Positions 32,715 to 45,100 of a stretch of DNA of 64,000 bases are shown here, piece after piece. This DNA is from Kingdonia uniflora (taxonomy: Eukaryota; Streptophyta; Magnoliopsida; Ranunculales; Circaeasteraceae): the NCBI GenBank assembly GCA_014058105.1, contig JACGCM010001161.1:1302001-1366000 (forward strand), in the 5' to 3' direction. The translations under genes and the position numbers were made by a program. Each line of letters starts with the position of its first letter. Position 1 is the stretch's first letter. A model generated the notes under the pieces. The model worked only from the letters and a program-made list of their open reading frames with translations, made no database searches and was not told where the DNA came from.

Positions 32715-35700
32715 ATGCACGGTGTTCCTCGCCAACTCGCAAAGCCGAAAGATGAAGCTTCAATCGCGAAATCCTCAAACTTACGATCTCTACAATCTCA
32801 ACTTCTCGATAACCACCACAACAAAATGTAAGATCTCTCAAATCTCTCTAATTTTCACTAATTTTGATTCAATTTCACTCTGATTTGATCTCAGTTACAC
32901 TAAAGAAGCCCTAGAATCAAGTTCAAAGCTATTAGAAACGAATCCAGAACTCTACACAGCTTGGAACTATAGAAAACTTGCTGTCGAACATAATCTCGGC
33001 ATCGCAACCGATCAAGACTCGATCAAATCGATACTCGATGAAGAACTTAGAGTCGTAAGTTTGTCAATCTGATCTCTTTCTTGATTGAAATGCGCTTATA
33101 TAGAGTTATTTTATTGTTGAGTTTTGAGTGAGATTGTGTTATTTGTGTAGGTGGAGAGTGCATTGAGAGCGAATTTTAAGTCGTACGGAGCGTGGCATCA
33201 TCGAAAATGGATTTTAAAAAAGAAGGAATGTTCGTCGCTGGATCGTGAATTTAAGTTATTGGATAAGTTGTTTAAAGTCGATTCAAGGAATTTTCACGCT
33301 TGGAAGTATAGGAGGTGATGATTTTAGCTAGTAATCTTGTTTATTCGATTTTAATTTATCGTTTTTTATTTGAGATAATTATTGTTTAGTTATATTGTAA
33401 AATGCAGTTCTGAGAGCTATTCTTATCTGCGCTATTTTTCTAGATTTGTTGCAGAATTGAATAATGTACCAGAAGAGGAAGAGTTAAAGCACACACAATG
33501 TATGATAGATATGAATTTTAGTAATTATTCCGCGTGGCATAATCGTAGGTATGATGACTTGTTTTCTCTCTTCCGTGTGCTGATATACAATTGTTAATAA
33601 TTGGATTCTTGGTTTATCACTGTATCTTATTTAGATATATATACATCTTCATATCTGATATGCAAGAGGGGTCAGAAATGCTGATATGACAAAATGTACC
33701 GGCTTTTCTTTACAATTATTGTTGTCAGAGAAATGATAATTTAGAGTAAATTGTATAAAAAAAATTCTTCTTCGTATATGGATATATCTAACTAAGATTT
33801 CTTGCAGCGCCATTCTTTCTCATTTAGTGGGACAAAAGGCTCATGGTTTCATTTCAAAGGAGGAGGTTTTGACAGACGAGTTTGAACTCGTACACAATGC
33901 TATTTTTACGGACACAGATGATCAGAGTGGGTGGTTTTACCATCATTGGCTTCTAGATCAAACGGTTGCCCAAGATGCTCCTGTACTGGTTTCTTCCTGG
34001 CCCATTCATTCTTCAGAGCTGATTGTATCCCTTAGCAGGAACTTTTATGACCCTCTATTGTCTCCATCCACAATTTTTTGTTCAGATGCACAAACTTTTC
34101 CTCTCATTCTATATTTTAGTCAAGCCGTGGAAGGTGTAAGCTCGTGTACAGTGTCGGTTGAGTTCACGTTCTGTAACAATGATGATCTTATTTGGAGGCC
34201 GTTATCATCAAACAAGTCGGGGAAGTCAAAAGCTTGGGCGACATACTTAAACTTTCCTAATCGAGAACACCATTCTTTAAAAGTTTATCCTGTTGAAGTT
34301 AGCGTTGGACATTCTCCGGGTATTATATCTTCGAGTGGGTTCAACTGCAGTTTTCCTTTAGATTTTGCGTTTACAGTTGGTTTGCAATCAATTGATCAAA
34401 ATGTTGCTGAAGGAGCAGAAACGAAGATGATGGTCTGGGAAAACAATCACTTTTATACTAATGAATCTCTTCTTCATGATTTTAGGCCTACTATTTTATC
34501 ACTTGATCGACTAAAGATCACTAAGGACTATGAGCCGACAGCTTCAAAGTGGCATTTAGAAACTTTAACTTCTCTTATTGATCTCTTCCGTGATTTGTCA
34601 GACTGGTAATTCTAAAAAAATTGTGATATATCAGAAATAAATACTAGTGTATACAGTTTCTTTCCAAAAAAAAAAAGTGTATACAGTTTCTGTGTTTGAT
34701 GTAATGTATATATATATATATATTTTGCAGTAAAATAGGAAAGCTTACACTTGCACGATTGTTAACGGCTCATGATGTAATGATGTCATACACCACTAAT
34801 TCTGTGTACAAGAAAGTCAACTTCGATGAAATTCTGGGATTATTTAGCGACTTGATGATTTTGGACCCACCGCATTCAAGATATTACAAGGATCAGCACA
34901 GCTTAGTTCTAATGGAGCAGGTACATGATTTTTTTCCTTTTCATGTTTTTGGATAACATATTCTCTCTGCCACTGTTTTTGGTATTTCTGCGTGAAATGT
35001 TTGTTGTCTATAGATAAGATTAAAGAATGTTCTATGCTATAAATAGTATGAGTGATCAATTTATCATAACTTAAATGAGAAGAAAAATCACACCGTAAGT
35101 GTGAGCTTATACCAGCTGGGCTACATTTCTATTATCTCTTTAAGCAATGTTTACCTTGGTTGGTCACACCTTCTGAGTTGTTTCTTGGCGTTCCTCTCAT
35201 TTACTACTAGCTTACGGCCAACTTCTCTCGCCAAATATTGAATTTGTGATTCAGTTTTTTTTTATTGTTTAGGAGCTAGAACTTATCTTCATGTTAACAG
35301 TAATGATTCCTTTTATGTTTTTTGTAATAAGTTATTTAGTAATAACTAATAAGTGTAAAACTTGTTAAAATATGGAAAGTTCGTCTTTTCTAATTATTTG
35401 TTAGTACTGCAGGTAACTTCTAATAGGGAGTCTTTGGCGAAGCACTGCTGGTACTATGGAGATTCTACTTCGGATCTCCAGAAGTTTGTCTGTCTGCGAC
35501 TTAACGAGTTATCAATATCTCGACTTGGATTTTATGAACATATACTATGGGTTCAAATGCTAGATCTCAGCCACAACGAACTTCAGTCAGTTGAAGGTAA
35601 ATTGGGACCAGTACTGTGCTGATAATTGTCTAATAACTGAGTTCTAATGATTCAACAAATTGACACCTCAACATACGTGTTGTACAACCATCATCCAGGG

Positions 35701-36454
35701 AACTTGGTTTGATTACGTTTGTCTGATAATGCAGTGCGGCCCTCTTATAATTGGGCATACTGACATACATAGATCTAGACATAAAGAGTAAACTATTCGT
35801 GTTTCTTTATGAACAACCATTGTTGAATGTAGATCAATTGGAAGTTATTCAGTGTGTAAATTTCTGGACCCCTATGGCCCCATCTTTAATTTAACTTATC
35901 AGTCTTTATATGTAGTTGAAGCATGGAAACTTTAAATTCCTTCTCCCAGTGATAAAAGAAACTACTTAGTTTGACAGTTTGTTGGCATATCTTAGAACAT
36001 CATAAGCATTGCATCTTATGATTAGTAAAGAATATATTCATATTATAATTGATTTCCTGTCACAGGTTTGGAGTCACTGCAACTACTCTCTTGCTTGAAT
36101 CTGAGTCACAACAAACTCAGCAGTTTTACTGCACTTGAGCCGTTGAAGCAGTTGAAATCATTGAAAGCACTGGATTTGTCCTACAATGAGATTGGCAAAC
36201 ATTCTATCGACACTACAAGGTACTTGTGCTCATCTCCTTTATCGCATTCTTTAGAAGACGGTTGTAACATTGGCGACTATGCAAATGAAGGTATTGAAGT
36301 GTTTGACTATTGGGAAACTGTATTGTTTTCTAAAGGCTTGCAATTGATACAACTAGACATTGTAGGGAATAAAGTTAGTGATGAGAAGTTTAGGGCATTG
36401 TTATTGAAGCTTCTTTCAAGTCTTAAATGGCTTGATGGGAAATCTGTAAACTAA
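32715..36454 (+). CDS. RGTA1: Rab geranylgeranyltransferase alpha subunit
   Basis: Eight exons: 32715-32827, 32895-33054, 33151-33314, 33444-33548, 33808-34605, 34731-34920, 35413-35596 and 36066-36454. All phases agree, giving 700 residues (Arabidopsis RGTA1 is about 680). Prenyltransferase alpha repeats appear as LYTAWNYRK, YGAWHHRKWIL, FHAWKYRRFV, YSAWHNRSAIL and GWFYHHWLL (about 45-235). An Ig-like insert region follows, then C-terminal leucine-rich repeats (about 540-700: LDLSHNELQSVEG, LNLSHNKLSSF, LDLSYNEIG). With the beta subunit and Rab escort protein it adds geranylgeranyl groups to Rab GTPases in the cytosol. The first ATG sits just after a (GA)n tract. Synteny with SICKLE and the kinase supports RGTA1 over RGTA2. 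Confidence 0.95.
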
Positions 36455-36649
36455 ACAAATTGTTTGGAGATAAACTATTCCCCTTTTAAGGGTTGCAGAA
36501 ACTATTATAGTTCTTTTGATATAATGGCATCTATTGGATAATCGCTGTACAAGTGCATGCATTCATTTTCTTCCGCGTCTCTACTTGAATAAGGTAAACG
36601 ATATCCCTCCTTACCTTCATTGAAATCTAGTATCAATGATGCTACCAAG

Positions 36650-37366
36650 AGGTTGTGATGGTGGATTTAGGGGCTGAAGCGATAGAGTCGGAAGAGCCAA
36701 GAGCCGAAGAGGTGGAAGAGGAGTATGATGAGGTGGTAGAGATGGTTGTGGTGGTGGATGGGGCCATGTGGTAGCTTTAGAGGTTGACAAGACGGTGCCT
36801 GGTTACTTGCGGGTGGTGGAATGCGTGGTAGTACTAAAGTAGTGGTTCAGCCACATAGATATGAAGGTGTTTTTATTGCAAAGGGTAATAGAAGATGCTC
36901 TTGTTAATAAGAACATGGTCCTAGGAGAAGCTGGTTTTTGCAAGACAAAGATTTCAATTCAGGCTGAAGATGCGGCAAAGGTCGAATACCAGTATCTGAA
37001 AGACTGGAACCCCCTTCTGTTCAAAGCTGTTAGCTGCTATTCTTGGTGATCTTGAGCATTTTCATATTATGTCTGAAGCACAAGTTCTTTATTTAGGCAC
37101 TGTTTCTCAGTTTCTGTGACCAATCTCACATATCAGACCTTGTTGTACGAAGTGGAGTTGTGTATGTTGTAAATTTCTCGCATACAAAGAAGCATACAAA
37201 TTTATGCCAACGTTGAGGATGCTAAACATTCTGTCAAATATCAGATGTTCCTTGGACTGGTTGATACTATATTTTCTTATGTCAGCCAGGTTGGGCTAGG
37301 ACTTTAGCACGGTATACACGTCTTCCTAAAATTGGAGGGCATAGTTTGATCTTAATAGAGGCTAAC
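36650..37366 (+). pseudogene. Fibrillarin retropseudogene
   Basis: The sequence reads, in shifting frames, a degraded glycine/arginine-rich N terminus (36655-36770), then HRYEGVFIAKG, EDALVNKNM, KISIQAEDAAKVEYQ, SHISDLVVRSGVVYVVNFSH, KYQMFLGLVDTIFS and IGGHSLILIEAN. These follow the order of fibrillarin, the box C/D snoRNP methyltransferase of the nucleolus. Frameshifts and stops are frequent. The blocks follow each other without introns, which suggests a reverse-transcribed copy. Homology ends exactly at the MITE at 37367. No poly(A) remnant was seen, perhaps because the 3' end has been lost. Confidence 0.85.
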
Positions 37367-37654
37367 GGGCCACTTGTTTTTTCACCAAGCCATACTCAGG
37401 TTTATACAGACTTACATTTTTTCACTTAAAACTGTTCTCTCCCTCATCCAATATGACATTGGTTTTGTTTTCAAGTACCCAACTGCTGATTTTTTTTTGC
37501 TGAATTTTTTTTTAGCTTGTTTCAAGTGTTGAATTTTTTTGCTGAAGAAATTTTCAGTAGCAAAAACTTAAAAAACAAACACCACCTCAGTCTGAGTCTT
37601 CTTTTCTCTCCACTCAGACTCGGTCTCAGATGAAGCAAAAAAACAAATGGCCCC
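37367..37654. mobile_element. MITE-like repeat, GGGCCATTTGTTTTTT ends (copy 1)
   Basis: The ends GGGCCACTTGTTTTTTC and, reverse complemented, GGGGCCATTTGTTTTTTTGC form an inverted repeat. Interior blocks CAGACTTA, TCACTTAAA and CTCTCCACTCAGA are shared with 41261-41477. No target duplication was found, so the superfamily is uncertain (the end sequence suggests hAT). Confidence 0.65.
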
Positions 37655-39640
37655 TTAGCGTACATTTGTAGATTATTAAATTTTGGCACACATGTTTTAG
37701 TGTCTTGGGGTGTTCAAACTTCCCCCATGTTTTGCAATACGGCTGCTACGGGCAGTTAAAATTTTAAACTTTGTAACTCTTGTTTAATCAATTTATATTT
37801 GCTTACAAAAATAAGATAAAAAAAAGTGCCCAGGTCATGGGGACTTCTATGCATCCCATGGTTAAGGCTTCCAAATTAAGGATAGAATTGCCAGCTTACT
37901 AAGCTAACGCGGCTTCAAAGCGAGGCGGAACAGGATAATGAGAACTGATAATATTGACCATTTGACTGGTTCCTGCTTGAGATCTGATGCCATGAAGGAG
38001 GTTATTGCACACACTGTAATCTGTTGCTGAGCTCCCAGAAAGTAGAAGTTCTTCCTGAGCATAACAACGTCAAAGATTCATTGTAAATTCAAGAATTCTT
38101 ACAGGGTGCCTTACAAATTGATATCTTCAAAATGTATATAAAATTTTGAACTGGTTGATATCTTCAAAATTCACATATTAGTACAGGGTGCCTCACAAAT
38201 TGTAACTTTGAAGTGTTGATTTCTAATACCAATCAAACTATTTCTACAAAACAAATGAAACATTGCGAGAAAAGAAACAAAGAACAATTGTACTAACCTC
38301 AACTCTGGAACCAATGGATGGTAATGAAAACTCTATTACGGTCTCCTCGACTTGAAGAAGAAATTGATAAACCCTCAAGTACTACTTTAAAGTTTTAAGT
38401 GTAAGAGCGTCTTCATCGCTTTAGAGCAGGGTCGTTCTAAATTCACTGCGTTGTTATGCTAGAGCTCAATACGCTTAGTAGTCTTCCTATTTAAAAAGAG
38501 AAGCACCCTAGTCTTCCTATTTAAAAAGAGAAACACCCAAACAAAAATTGGATATTGCTAATTTCACTACTCTCAACATTTTGAATAAAAATACATTTTT
38601 TAAGTTATCAAGGCAAAGAGCAAAGACGTGTGATCATGAAAAAAATAAAATAAATAAATAAACAAATTTGAAAAAAAACCCCATATTTATACACCGATTT
38701 AACATTGACCCTCATATTCACTTAAATTAGCGATAGCTCCTCATTCTTGCCTGAGTCAAACTTCAAATTATGTTGACTGGCGTTGACTCAGCAAAAATAC
38801 ACTTGTACCCCTTATATAAAAAAAATACTTTAATGATTTGTAGCAAGTTGCAACACGTGTCAACCATCCAAACATTGATCTTACGGTCTAAAATTATTGG
38901 CCCGCAACCGTCGATTCAGCCACGGCTGTGATCTATCTAACACATAAGAATCATAGTTTCTCTCTCTAGAATCAATCCAGTTTTCTCTCTCTACAATCTC
39001 CTTTTGTAATGGCTTCATCAATGTTTCTTCACTTCCAACCTCCTCCGATCAACCACCACCGCACTAGTTGCTCCTTCCACCACCAACCGACGATTCAACA
39101 CCAACACCCAAATACGTGACTGTACCGTCAACGATTAATGCAACCTCGACATCGATCGTCGTCAACAAGACAAACTCGTCTTTCGTCGCCGTTACTATAA
39201 TCCAATCCCCTTCTCCTTTGGTAGTTGTTATCTCATTCCTTGATACCCCATCTCTCTAAAACCCCTCATTCTCTCAACATTACTAATTTTTCTTCCCCTG
39301 TTTTTGCTATGTTTTTGCCATTCTCTGTTGCAAGAATAGGGGTATCTCCAATTTAAATGAATATGGGGTCAATGTCACAAATATGAGGGGTTTTCTCAAA
39401 TTTACTCAAAAATAAAATAAAATATATATATATCATATAGTAATCCAGCACTGGCCTCAAAGCAAAACTGTTTTGTGCATAATTTGAAGAAGATGAACAG
39501 TACAACAAAGATCATACAACACTGTTAACCATACCTCAAAAGTCAAAAAATTGATATCAGATTATCTTCCCGGTTTTTTAATTAAAAAAACAAACTCTTA
39601 CAGGGAATATCAGCAGTGGTAACTTACAATTGTTATTCAG
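37655..39640. other. Mostly non-coding, with two minor remnants
   Basis: A possible orphan terminal exon on the minus strand (about 37895-38057) reads EELLLSGSSATDYSVCN and VPPRFEAALA to a stop after an acceptor TGCTCAG. I do not recognise it. The stretch 38225-38400 is a degraded copy of the mTERF pseudogene 5' end (compare 40915-41010, both with AACATTGCGAGA). A 30-bp direct repeat (TCTTCCTATTTAAAAAGAGA) lies at about 38480-38535. The frame at 39068-39259 is low-complexity and not supported as a gene. Confidence 0.4.
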
Positions 39641-40949
39641 GCGTTAGAGGCAAACCCTGGGAATCATTTCTTTCAGAAGGAACATTCTCTGCAAATCTGA
39701 GCATGTCTTCACTACTTGAGGGACATTCTTCTTATACTTCATTGCAAACTTCTCCAAGAACATCTTTTCACTTATAAGAAATACACTACCCACAATCGCA
39801 CTCCTTGGTAGAGACCCTTCCGAGATTAAAATTTCCAACACTGCACATTTCGGAATAATCCTCTTCTCCATATCTTGAAAATTTGTTGTTTGAGATCAGC
39901 ATATCTTGATATGTCTTCACCAATTGAGGGACACTCTCTTTATACTTGATTACAAATTTCTCCAAGAACATTTTTTCACTTATATGAAAAACACTACCAA
40001 AAATTTCTCTCTTTGCCAACAAACCCTCCGAGATCAAAATTTTCAATACTGAATATCTTGGAATAATCCTCTTCTCCATACTATAACTTAGAATTGTCAA
40101 ATATTTAGGTATATATGTTGAATCCCATTTCAGCTGTTTCATGAAAAAATGCAATCCTTTCCTTATCTTCTCCTCAGACAACTTCATACAATACGGCTGT
40201 TTTCTAAACATCAAGAGTATCACTTCCTCGGAAAATCCAAACTCCCGATAAGCCGCCAATTTACCTTCCCAAATCGGGCTTCTCATTGAAATCTTTACCC
40301 ACTTGTGCACGAAGGTCAAATCCCATTTTTTTAACCTCATCCACGGTACGAATAAACCGTTCAGCATTCATAATTAATGTCATAGGTTGGGCCATCAACA
40401 AATATGAAATATTGGATTCGGGCACACCAATATTTCAAAGAGTGGCAACATTCGGCCCAACTATTGTCTCTATGTTGGATCTCCGGAGAATATATGTGTT
40501 AAGCTTGAGAACAGTTAGGACATCACTGTCAGAGTGAAGTAAGTTCTTAAGAAATACGATCTGATCTTTCAAGGATGCTTTTAATAGCGGTGGATTAGAG
40601 GAGACGAGTTTCACAAAACTTGGCCCGGAGAGGCCTAAATTGTTAAAATAATCAATTTTAGGCTTCAAGATGAGGATCGAGTAGAAGTACTTTGGGACAC
40701 ATAGAAATGATTTTTGTGATCTGGGTTTTTGCTGAAACCATTATTCTCTAATATACCAATGACTAAGTTTGGGTTCTCTGTGGAGCTCAAGCAAATCCTT
40801 TTGGAGACAAAATTAGCTCTTTTTGGTGAAAACCCAAATTTTGTTATGAGGAAATCAACAATGGGTGATTGTGATTTTGGGATTTGAGAGATGAATCTGA
40901 GAAGTAATGGGGTTTGAACAAAACTATTTCTGCAAAATAAACGAAACAT
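39640..40949 (-). pseudogene. Mitochondrial-type mTERF family pseudogene
   Basis: The minus-strand product begins MFRLFCRNSFVQTPLLLRFI, like an organelle-targeting presequence. It continues DFLITKFGFSPKRANFVSKR, IVGILENNGF, YFNNLGLSGPSFVKLVSSNP, NVATL, VPESNISYLLMAQP, EVKKMGF, FSEEVILLMFRKQPYCM and SMEKRIIPRYSVLKILIS. These are the spaced leucine/proline mTERF repeats of the intron-poor plant family. Function in the family is organellar gene expression. At least three frameshifts interrupt it (near 40670, 40435 and 40365). The last about 210 bp are duplicated in tandem: the EKRIIP block occurs at about 40075 and about 39865. The duplicate gives two alternative C termini. Confidence 0.85.
39644..40085 (-). 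repeat. Tandem duplication of the mTERF 3' end
   Basis: Two copies of about 212 bp encode SMEKRIIPRYSVLKILISEG and MEKRIIPKCAVLEILISEG, each followed by FLEKF and VPQ segments. They have diverged moderately, so the duplication is older than the last few mutations. Confidence 0.85.
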
Positions 40950-41119
40950 TGCGAGAGAAGATCAATGTACTAACCTCGGCTTCTGCTAAAAAAACTGATA
41001 AACCCTATAATGAGAAATTTGGGTTTTGCATCTGCACCAGAGGAGCTCTGCCTGCACACAACAATTATGTGCCTCTTGATCCGAGTCAAAATAAGCACAA
41101 CACACTTCACTTCAACTAG

Positions 41120-42128
41120 GAATTTCATCAAATACTTTTATAAATTATCAATACTTCCCATGCCTTGACAATCATCAAAAGTAGGCTCGATAAAAGGAGG
41201 GAACTTTCACGGTGGCACCAGAGATCCACCTTTTGTCTCCTTTTCATGATTTCAACTTAGGACCGTTTGTTTTTTCACTACCAAGTCAGACTCAGAGGTC
41301 TAAGTTTGAGTCTGTTCAGTGATTTAGACTAACTCATCGCACTTAGAGGTATTTTTTTTCTTCACAGACTTAGATTTTTTCACTTAAATTGCCCTCTCCA
41401 CTCAGATCCAATATGAGTCTTCTTTTCTCTCCATTGAGAGTCAAGTTAGAATCAGAGACAAAAAAACAAACGGCCCCAACTGTCATGCTTTAGTCTCAAA
41501 TCTCAATAGAGGATACCTGATATATATGATAAACCATCCTACTTTAGGTGTATCACTTTTCGGTTCGAACCTCATATTTCAATAGATTTTCTCTTACGAT
41601 GATGTTTTTTGTTGAAATCCCAAAATCAAACCAAAAAAATTCTCACTATCCTTGAATACCATTTCCAAGATATGTTGAAATGATAATGATGTTTTGTTCT
41701 CTCTTTACACGGATCAATAGAAGGACAACCTACACAATGGAATCAATGGAGCTCGGAAGAAAAAAAAAATGACAATATAAACTTGCATCGTAAATTGACG
41801 CAGCATCATTTCTTGTTAAAAAACGATCTCATTGTGTAAACGTCCAGACACTTCCGACATAGATACAATTATATAGACTTGAGACAATTGAATTTTCAGT
41901 TTCCAGCTTTCTGAACGACACAAAGTTAGCAGATCATATAACAGATGTCATAGCAAACAAATCCAAGATTCCTCCTCGCAGCATTTACAAATAACAGGAA
42001 TCATACATCTTCCATATTTAGTACTGTAGTCAAAATTTACCGAGCCGCATCATCACTGTGAGCAAGTGCAGATATGGAAGAGAAGGGTTGGAGACAGTTT
42101 TAAAATGAAACTCTGCATGGAAAATTCT
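41120..42128. other. Intergenic and 3' UTR of the kinase gene
   Basis: About 1 kb. The first part holds the second MITE-like repeat (41261-41477). The remaining about 650 bases have no coding signal and probably include the minus-strand 3' UTR of the kinase gene. Confidence 0.5.
41261..41477. mobile_element. MITE-like repeat, GGACCGTTTGTTTTTT ends (copy 2)
   Basis: The left end GGACCGTTTGTTTTTTCAC and the reverse complement of the right end, GGGGCCGTTTGTTTTTTTG, form an inverted repeat. Subterminal ACTCAGA and TCTTCTTTTCTCTCCA are shared with the repeat at 37367-37654, so they form one family. Confidence 0.65.
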
Positions 42129-45100
42129 TTATGAATCACCGATCTGTACAGAAGACTTCAGCAATTTTTTCAGTGACTCCACAATACTCGCAAATGATGG
42201 ACGTTGTTTGGGATCACTGTCGAGAGAAAAAAAAATCAGTTAAGTTAGCGATTTAGCAAAAATAATTTACAGAAAAATTCGATTTAAACTTGAACAGAAA
42301 TCTTACTCAGCCCAGCATGATTCTGTGAGAGATGCCAACATTGGACAGGTATTTTGCGGTATACTAAGCCTTCTATTCTGGAAAGCAACAGCCCCAACCA
42401 CCTGAAACCGAATTTCAATTAAGAGAATTTTTGACTAACTAAATCAACTCCATTATTGAATAAATAAATAAATATTTGCAAAAAAAAGGTCCAAAATGGG
42501 GTTAAATGCCACTTCTAGAGTTTCTTAACATTAATCGCGGCAAAGAAATGCCTAGTTGAATGGCTTTAGATGCCTAACGTTCATATAACATTTGATGTGG
42601 CATTACTTTAATACTAAAACATGAAGATTGAAATTGTATAGTACTTTAAAGGAAAATGGTATGTGCACTCCGGCTATTGGGTATGAGCGGGTCGAGCTGG
42701 ACAAAATAGGCCAATCCCATTGAATAAGTATCATTGAAGCATTTTAGTTTTTCCTAATTTTTTATTTTGATAGGTGAGCACCCCCCTCCCTCTCTCTTAC
42801 TCTCCCGTTCATTTCACTGTCTTCCTCTCCACATTTCTTTCATAGGGTTTAGAACAAAAAAAATCTCCTCTCTACTCCAAAAGACTTGTAATTGATTCCT
42901 AACTTTTTCACGGAAATAATATGCAATCCTTATGATGACCATGTCAAAAAGATTGCCATCGAAGAAACCCCTCCACAGCCCAACGATGGGTCATCTCCTC
43001 TGGGTATGGAAGATTATGATAAGTACTTGCAAACCCTTACACTAAAATAGTTTAGCTCAACTAAACACTTACGCTAAAATACTTTAGCTTAACTTCTAGC
43101 ATATTTGATCCACGAGGATCTGGGTCAATTTTTGTCTTTTTTTAAAAGTCTATTCGAATAGACTTTTAGTTTGTTCGAATACACTCAGTTTCTGTTCAAA
43201 CAGAGTATTGTTCTGCTCGAACAAAGGCGCGCTTTAGCATAGTTTTAGGTCGTGAAAAGGGCATTTTTGTCCAATCTTGTAACTAGAAACTTGTAACCCT
43301 CATGAAGGGGCAAGGCTAGGCAAGATGAGATCATCTTAGATCGATCCAAGTTTTTGTAAGAGAGACTTAGGGTTTGAGAGGAATTCAATTGAAATCAAGA
43401 GATTTGAGCAATTGAAGCTCTAAAAGGAAAATTCTCCTGCCAATTGTTTGCTCTTCATGTTTATTTCTTCAAATTAGGTTACTCTCAATTTGATTGTAGA
43501 TTAAGTGGTATCAGTTTTCAAGTAACAATTCTCAAGGGAATTGTGGTTTATGGTCTCTACACATGACCGACTCAAGCAAACGAAGGAGAACCTAGTGAGT
43601 CTGTTGAAGATTCACCGGAAATTTAGCTCAACTTTGGAGATGGGCGATTCTGAAGATCGACTCACGAAGTTGGAAACGAAAGTTTCTGACCTAATTACTA
43701 CTTTAGGGGAGTTAGTAGAGCAATTACGTCCCGCAAACCTTGTGAGAGTGCACGAAGAAGAAAGAGGTTACGGAGGAGGATAAAGATGGGGGTACCGAGG
43801 AGGTAAATAGTGATTTTAGTGATGCCGAATCCGTCGAGGAACAATCGGTTATTGGTAAGTCAATGAATCATGTGTAATCTTCGTATTGATTTTAAAATCA
43901 AAATTCCGGTATTCGACGGTTCAATCGATGCCGAAAAGTTGGATAATTGGTTAGATACGCTAGAGACCTATTTTTTCGTTTACGAATACTCCAATGCTCA
44001 TAAAATATGTTTTTCTACATTAAAATTCGCAAGTCATGCACTCACGTGGTGTAAGTCCTATCAGAAACGTTACGAAGTAGGAAGCTTGAGTTGGAAGGAG
44101 TTCAAGGTGTTAGTGAGGAAACAATTTTATCTGATTGGGTATGAGCAAGAGCGATGGTTCAAATGGCATAATTTACGCCAAAAGTTTTAGCAATCCGTAC
44201 AAGAGTACACAATGGCGTTTCATAACCAAATTTTAGTTTTGGACATCAATGTGGACGAGTATGAGGTGTTCATGAAGTACGCAGGGGGTTTGTCGGAATC
44301 TATTAGAAGAAAGTTGAAGTTATTTATTGTGGCCAATATCGAAGACGCTACCGTGAAGGCAAATACTTGAAGAATGACAAAGAAGACGACAAGAACAAGT
44401 CGGAGTGCAAGTCTAGTTGAAAAAACGAGCATAAAGGAGAGTCTAAAGGAGAGGGGTATTCGTCCAAGGAGAATTATTGTAGTCATTGTAAGGCGAGTGG
44501 GCATATTTTAGATAAGTGTTGGAAACTACACCCGGAGCATAAAGGAGCAGAAGAGCAAGAAAGAGAAATATGCACTATGGCGTTTCATAACCAAGCTTTG
44601 GTTTTGGACATCGATGTGGACGAGTATGAGGTGTTTATGAAGTACACAAAGGGTTTGTCGGAGTCCATTAAGAAAGTTGAAGCTCTTTACTGTGGCCAAT
44701 ATCGAAGACGCTATCGTGAAGGCAATTGCTATTGAAAGCAAGTATTTGAAGAGTGACAAAGAAGACGACAAGAACAAGTCGGAGTACAAGTCTAGTTGGA
44801 AAAACAAGCATAAAAGAGAGTCCAAAGGAGATGGGTATTCGTCCAAGAAGAATTATTGCAGTCATTGTAAGGCGAGTAGGCATATTTCAAATAAGTGTTG
44901 GAAACTTCACCCGGAGCTTAGGCCGAAGGAGGAGAAGAACAAGAAAGAGATATGCACTAGCTGCAGCAGTTGTTGACCTCCCGGATTTAGATAAACCGAA
45001 TCCAAAGTTTCCTCTTATGTTTCAGCAGACTATGGCTACTGAGGAGGCGAATCGGGAAGAGCTTTTCCATGTCAGTATTCAGGTGAAGCAGAGTTGCCAT

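Noticed and set aside
39068..39259. 63-codon serine/threonine/valine-rich frame
   Set aside because: Low complexity, no start context, no homology recognised.
44220..44883. Minus-strand open frames over the deleted gypsy element
   Set aside because: They are shadows of the duplicated gag on the plus strand.
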